Shown one piece after another: positions 59,208 to 64,000 of a DNA stretch of 64,000 bases. The stretch lies in the NCBI GenBank assembly GCA_019914995.1, contig CM034130.1, forward strand, positions 10,478,001 to 10,542,000, given 5' to 3'. A model generated the notes under the pieces. It was not told where the DNA came from. It did not search any database and saw only the letters and a list, made by a program, of their open reading frames with translations. The stretch's first letter is position 1. Every line of letters begins with the position of its first letter. Source of the DNA: Acanthochlamys bracteata. Taxonomy: Eukaryota; Streptophyta; Magnoliopsida; Pandanales; Velloziaceae. Position numbers and translations under genes: made by a program.

Positions 59208-62200
59208 TTACAAGTGCTCTCTGAAATATGATTGGAAGGAAGACTTGTTCTCCCACTTCAAGCCCTCCCACCAAGATGCAGGACACTTGATCTCGAGAGA
59301 CCCGTTCCTATTGATCATGTTCGGGTGGAGAGGCAGTGAATCAAGCTTCTCGCAATCAACTATGCAAACCGACGTCAGAGAACGGAAAGAAAGACGGTGG
59401 TCACATATGCTAGACAGTTCAGGAAGTGCTATCAGGTCTAAGACTCGCAGGCTGGCAAATGCTTGGCGTTCCGTTGCTTCACCTTGCAAGAACTCGTTCT
59501 CTTCCTCGCCAATCACTCGCTGCATTCCATGGCAATGAATTAAGCTTAGCGTAGTAAGAGATGGTAGTCGCAAAACCCACGTTACATTCTTCAGCATAGG
59601 ACAATAGGAGATTATTAGGACTTTAAGATTTCGAAGGCACTGCTCTGGCTCTAAACGCTTCCATATAACTGATTTGAGACTTTCCAAGAACGTCAGCTGG
59701 AGAATTTCTAACCTTCCAAGAGGTGGAAGCTCAGTAGCTTCAGAAGTTCGCCCACCTTCTACGACTTGCTCTTTAAAATCATCGTCCGTTTTGGAAGTTA
59801 ATACATCTACAACTAGTTCTTCCAAACAGCTGCAGCTGCTGACCTCAAGTTCTTGAATGAAATTTCCGTTGTTGGCACTCAAATTGTGAAGTCCAAGAGA
59901 GGTGATCAGGTGCTTTTCTAGAGAGCTGTTCAGGTATTTCAAGTAACGAATTCTCAACCATCTAATTGGCAAGAGACCAACTTTACTGAGAGTCTCAGTG
60001 TCAAAGCAACCCAACCCCATAGCTCCCATTACTTTTATTGATCGCAGAAGTTCTACGGACTCCAAATCGATAGTAGCATGAGGGAATGCATCTAATAGCT
60101 TGAGCGACGACAAACTTGAGATCAAATAATGAGAAATTGTTCCTATGTCAGTTTCCCTTAAGAGAAGGTACTCCAAAATTTTCAACTTACTTAATTCTCT
60201 TGGAAGTGATCTGATACTTGTCGAAGATAGGTTGAGATACTTCAGCTTAGTTAGAACGCCAATTCCTGTAGGGACCTCTCTTAATATTGTGTTTGACAGA
60301 TCCAGGTAAGTGAGAGACGCACTCACGCATTGGAAGAATTCTGTAGGAACGCCTTGTATATAGCTCCTGCTAAGGATCAGGACTATAACTTTTTCGCAAG
60401 CATAAAGTTCTTGTGGGAGTTCTCTAACTCCACTATCCAGTAGAGATACTATTTCTGCTGATTTCCAACGATCTATCGGTACAGTTGGTTCTTTCCATAG
60501 TGTTCCTGGTCTTATAATCCATGTGCGTTCCTTGCATTCAACGGCTAACTGTGATTCTGCTAGCTCAAGTATTATTTCTTGCACCTTTACATAACATTCA
60601 TCAGGGGAAGATTCTAGTAAGCCAAAATATTCGAGACTTTTGAGAAGAGAGTGACCTTGATCATAAGCTTCAGCCATGCCATTTGAAGGTTTTATCAAGT
60701 CAAGCCCCACCCAGCAACTTATAACATCTTCTTTGCTACCCTCATGCCACAATAAGCAACTAAAGAAACACTCTTGCAAGATATCATCTTGGAGACGATT
60801 GTACACAAACTTCAAAGGCGGAAAAATGTAACCCTCTAGATTCAAAATGTCAGCGTCGTGAGACTCTTCCAACGATTGTAGAGCATGTTGCCATTCATTA
60901 TGATCTTTCTCACCATACATGGCGTGTCCTGCAATGGCAAGAGCTAGAGGTAAGCCACCACATTCTTTTGCCACTTGCCTCGCAATCTTCTCTATCCTAG
61001 GGTCTGCAGAGATAGTTTCTTCTCCAGCATTCTCCTTGAATAGTTGCCATGCTTCTTCAATCTGTAACCGTTCCAGCCTTAGTGGTTCTGCTTCCATCTC
61101 TATGCAAACTTTATATGATCGTGTTGTAAACACCACTTTGTGTTTGTGCCATCCGCTGAAGGCAAATGACTGGACAGGATGTGATAGTCCAATTTGCTCA
61201 AGGTTGAAAGTCTTTGGTAGGTTATCAATGAGAAATAAGATGTCTTTATTTTGTAGAAAAGAGTTAAGCAGGAAGCTCAAGACGTACTCCTTCTTATCAG
61301 AATCACTCTCTGGGTAACCTAACTGTGACGGCACTTGCGATTGGAGATTCTCAGCTATAGCCATCTGAAGCCTCTCCATGCTGTGTTCTCCCGACGCATC
61401 AACAAATAGAACATGATCAAACAAACTTGTCTCGCCGTGGTAAATGTTTACTGCTCGGAGTAGGGCAGAGTTGTCCGTGCTATTCTCTCCCCATATTCCA
61501 ATAATATCGTTCCCATCCTTGCTGAGGCAGTTAAGGAGCTTTTGCAAGTAAGGCATCATCCCAACTCCACTCAGAAATATCTTCCGAGAGTAGGAAACGT
61601 CCCGTGTTGTCTCTTGAGTGATATGTTGATTGTCCTCTTCTACCTCTCGAGCGGCGTAAGGTTCTCCTCTATACGACTCAGCCTCTACAGATTCTGCATC
61701 AATTCTCTCTGAATATGGAATTTCGCTATTGATGTTTTCCCTTGATTCCTGCAAGAAATACAAGTGACCCTCAGGACCATCTTGCAGGACCTACGAATGA
61801 GTAATTAAGTAGCAAATACACTGACAAGAAGGATAAACAAGTCTGATCACGTACTAAGACATAATCTCTAAGTTGTTGTATGTAATCAGAAACTTCGTAG
61901 CTGGCTTCAGTCGGTACAGATTCTGAATCATTTCTATCAAAAGACGGGATCTCGCTGTAGATGTTTTCTATTGGTTCCTGCAAGAAAGACAAGGGGCCCT
62001 CAGGATCATCTTGCAAGAAGAATGAGTAATTAAGTAGCAAATACACTGACAAGAAGGATAAACAAGTCTGATCACGTACTAAGACATAATCTCTAAGCTG
62101 TTGTATGTAATCTTCAACTTCGTAGCTGGCTTCAGCCTGCACAGATTCTGAATCATTTCTCTCTGAATAGGGAATTTTGCTATAGTTGTTTTCCGTTGAA

Positions 62201-63502
62201 TATTCCTGCAAGAAAGACAAGGGACCTCAGGATCATCTTGCCGGAGGAATGAGTAATTAAGTAGCAGAAACACTGACAAGAAGGATAGACAAGTCTGATC
62301 ACGTACTAAGAGAAATTGTCCAAGTTGTTGCATGTAATCTTCAACTTCGTAGCTGGCCTCTGCAGCTTCAACATTCTGTATAGGTCCCTAAACAAATTAG
62401 CCCTCGCAAGTATATATTAATTTGTTAGCTTCGTTCCAAGGCTTACAAAATGTACGTAATGCGTTTTCTACAAATATTTCTAGTCTATGTACTCGAACAA
62501 AAATTCGCCTTTACAATACTGCTTTCAATAACAGCATATTTGACAATTTAGAGACTTGAAATCAGTGCTGCTATGCAGATAGATATCGAATTACAATATA
62601 AGTTGTTGATTTACCGTGCTATGGCGGCTGTCGTACGTAGTTTCAGTTATGATGGACCTGGCCAGGGTAAATGCTCCGTCTAGTGGAACGCCGACTGCTA
62701 TCATAGCTGCCAGCTCGCGTGTGCTGTACAAAAAAATCAATGGATCCTCCAAAACAGAATATGTCAGTTCGAAGGTGTCCCAAAATATGCCACGGAGCAG
62801 ATTCATGAAGATATAACGCAGTGAGACACTGCATAATCCGACGAGAACAAGGCTGCCCAGTCTGTAATCTTGCATAACACCTTCCAAATAGTGTAATACA
62901 TAGCTCAGTACTGTAGCATAGTTTATCAGGGACCGAAAATATTGAGATATCAAGTGCACTAGATAACCAAAGAACACTAGCGGAATACATGAAGCTAGCC
63001 AAAGGATCGTTTCTAAGACAATAGTATCGGTGATAATATCCACCACAATGAGTGTGACATGAAACAGCCCAAGATTCATAAGAATTAGCACTGCTAACAT
63101 TTTGCCATGCTCCTCAAGAACGTTAAGGTACTGTCCCATCCGCCTTACTACCGGAGCACCTAAAAGATCGACTATGACAGGCAGAAATAAGATGATCACG
63201 ACAAATTTCCACCATAACGAGCTGAGAATTGACGTTATATCTAATACAAATAGTATGAACAGCGATAGAATATGGCTCAAGAATATGAGAACAGGTTCCA
63301 CCGTCGATGCATCCTCCACGAACCCGAATTTCCTTAGACAGATGGGAGCTAACAAATCGCTGGTGGCCACCATCACCGCACTCGCGAATGAAACATGATT
63401 TATCATGCCGAGCACAATCACAGTAACCTCTGCCCAGAACGACTCGGTTGTCATGAGAATGGGAGTAGTCGACAAGACTGCATTTACTCCCTCGGAATCC
63501 AT
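59208..63502 (-). CDS. Multi-pass membrane domain fused to NB-ARC-LRR, five phase-0 exons, 1252 aa (predicted)
   Basis: Exons 62615-63502, 62307-62387, 62080-62205, 61855-61977 and 59208-61748; every exon is a multiple of three and every junction is phase 0 with GT-AG. Exon 1 (296 aa) has about six or seven hydrophobic segments (roughly 23-45, 70-94, 97-117, 135-160, 164-186, 214-236, 252-272); I do not recognise the family. Exons 2-4 encode near-identical linkers (EASYEVEDYIQQLRDYVL). Exon 5 is RPS2-like: MMPYLQKLL, a P-loop position reading GENSTDNSALL (491-501) without the GK[ST] core, kinase-2 ILFLIDNL, KVVFTTRSYKVC, GLPLALAIAGHA, MHD position VQEI, then LRRs and the SWWEGLKWEN tail. ATP binding looks unlikely. 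An in-frame TAG lies just upstream of the exon 1 ATG. The alternative is two genes: a membrane protein ending at 62591 and a separate NLR. Confidence 0.75.
61855..62387 (-). repeat. Tandem triplication of an exon-plus-intron unit, about 226 bp
   Basis: Exon 3' ends fall at 62307, 62080 and 61855, a spacing of 227 and 225 bp. Each is followed by the same intron start GTACGTGATCAGACTTGTC and by TCCTTCTTGTCAGTG. The exons encode variants of EASYEVEDYIQQL. The start of exon 5 (NINSEIPYSERIDAESVEAE) looks like a fourth, diverged copy of the unit. Confidence 0.9.
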
Positions 63503-64000
63503 ACGCTATGTTGAGACAGCAGCGAAGAAGATTGAAAGTTGCAGAAGATCTCTGAGAGGATTACTTCTATATAGAAAAGCTTCTTGAAGAAATATCAGCC
63601 ATGTCTGTGCGATGCATGAAAGAGAAAACAAAGCTGTTATGGTGTTTGGTATTACATCAAACACCTTCTTCATTAGATGGTTCGTTCACCAAATAAATAA
63701 ATAACTAAACAATAGCATAAGTATAAATATTAAAAATGATTCCAAAATTCCAATTTCCAGGTTTAATTGGGGATGTAGCAACTGAAAAAGCTATAAATGC
63801 TACGATTCAGGAAGAGTCTCCTTTTGACTTTCGCCCAAGCGACAATAAAAAGTACGGCGTGTCCATGTTGTACACGGCATTGATATAAGAGGACGATGGA
63901 CCTGACAGGCTGACAACTTCGAAGGATCGTGGGATCGATTACAATAAAATATTTTTAAAAATATTATTTAATATTTTAAAATAATATTTATTTTGTAGTT
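63503..64000. other. Upstream region of the membrane-NLR gene
   Basis: Probable promoter and 5' UTR on the minus strand; AT-rich toward the window end. No coding region recognised. Confidence 0.5.

Overview
This is nuclear DNA of a flowering plant, almost certainly a eudicot. The genes have GT-AG introns and AT-rich intergenic DNA, and the proteins are plant-specific (KANADI, XTH, NB-ARC-LRR resistance proteins). Plant retrotransposons, MITEs and an endogenous pararetrovirus are also present. I cannot name the species. Exon boundaries below were worked out by hand from reading frame and splice sites; no transcript data were used.

1-23 kb, housekeeping genes: the 3' part of a cytosolic histidyl-tRNA synthetase (+), a 4.7 kb decayed badnavirus-like insertion (-), 5'-methylthioadenosine/S-adenosylhomocysteine nucleosidase (+, 8 exons), a broken NLR relic (+), and an XTH30-type xyloglucan endotransglucosylase/hydrolase (-). 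The viral insertion ends only about 175 bp before the nucleosidase start codon.

23-35 kb is gene-poor. It holds a TRIM-like miniature LTR element with internal tandem repeats and a Ty1/copia element with both LTRs, a TAAAC target duplication and a gutted coding region. 35-43 kb carries a complete KANADI2-type GARP transcription factor (+, 6 exons) and a chloroplast-type NAD(P)-binding Rossmann protein like Arabidopsis At1g32220 (-). From memory, XTH30, At1g32220 and KAN2 are also close neighbours on Arabidopsis chromosome 1, so this block looks like conserved microsynteny.

45.8-63.5 kb is an NLR immune-receptor cluster and the most interesting part. (a) One uninterrupted 2008-codon ORF (-) encodes two complete NLR cores in series: CC-NB-ARC-LRR, an acidic Ser/Thr-rich linker, then a second NB-ARC-LRR of a different subclass. 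(b) Divergent from it, across about 2 kb of stacked MITEs, lies an RPS2-type NLR (+) whose LRR is interrupted by about 20 copies of a nine-residue repeat. (c) Tail to tail with that lies a gene (-) whose five phase-0 exons join a multi-pass membrane domain, three tandemly duplicated linker exons and an NB-ARC-LRR with a destroyed P-loop. The RPS2-type halves share a C-terminal Trp-Trp motif and similar LRR frameworks, so they are local paralogues recombined into unusual architectures. A head-to-head pair with one canonical and several degenerate nucleotide-binding domains suggests a paired or networked receptor system; that functional reading is inference.
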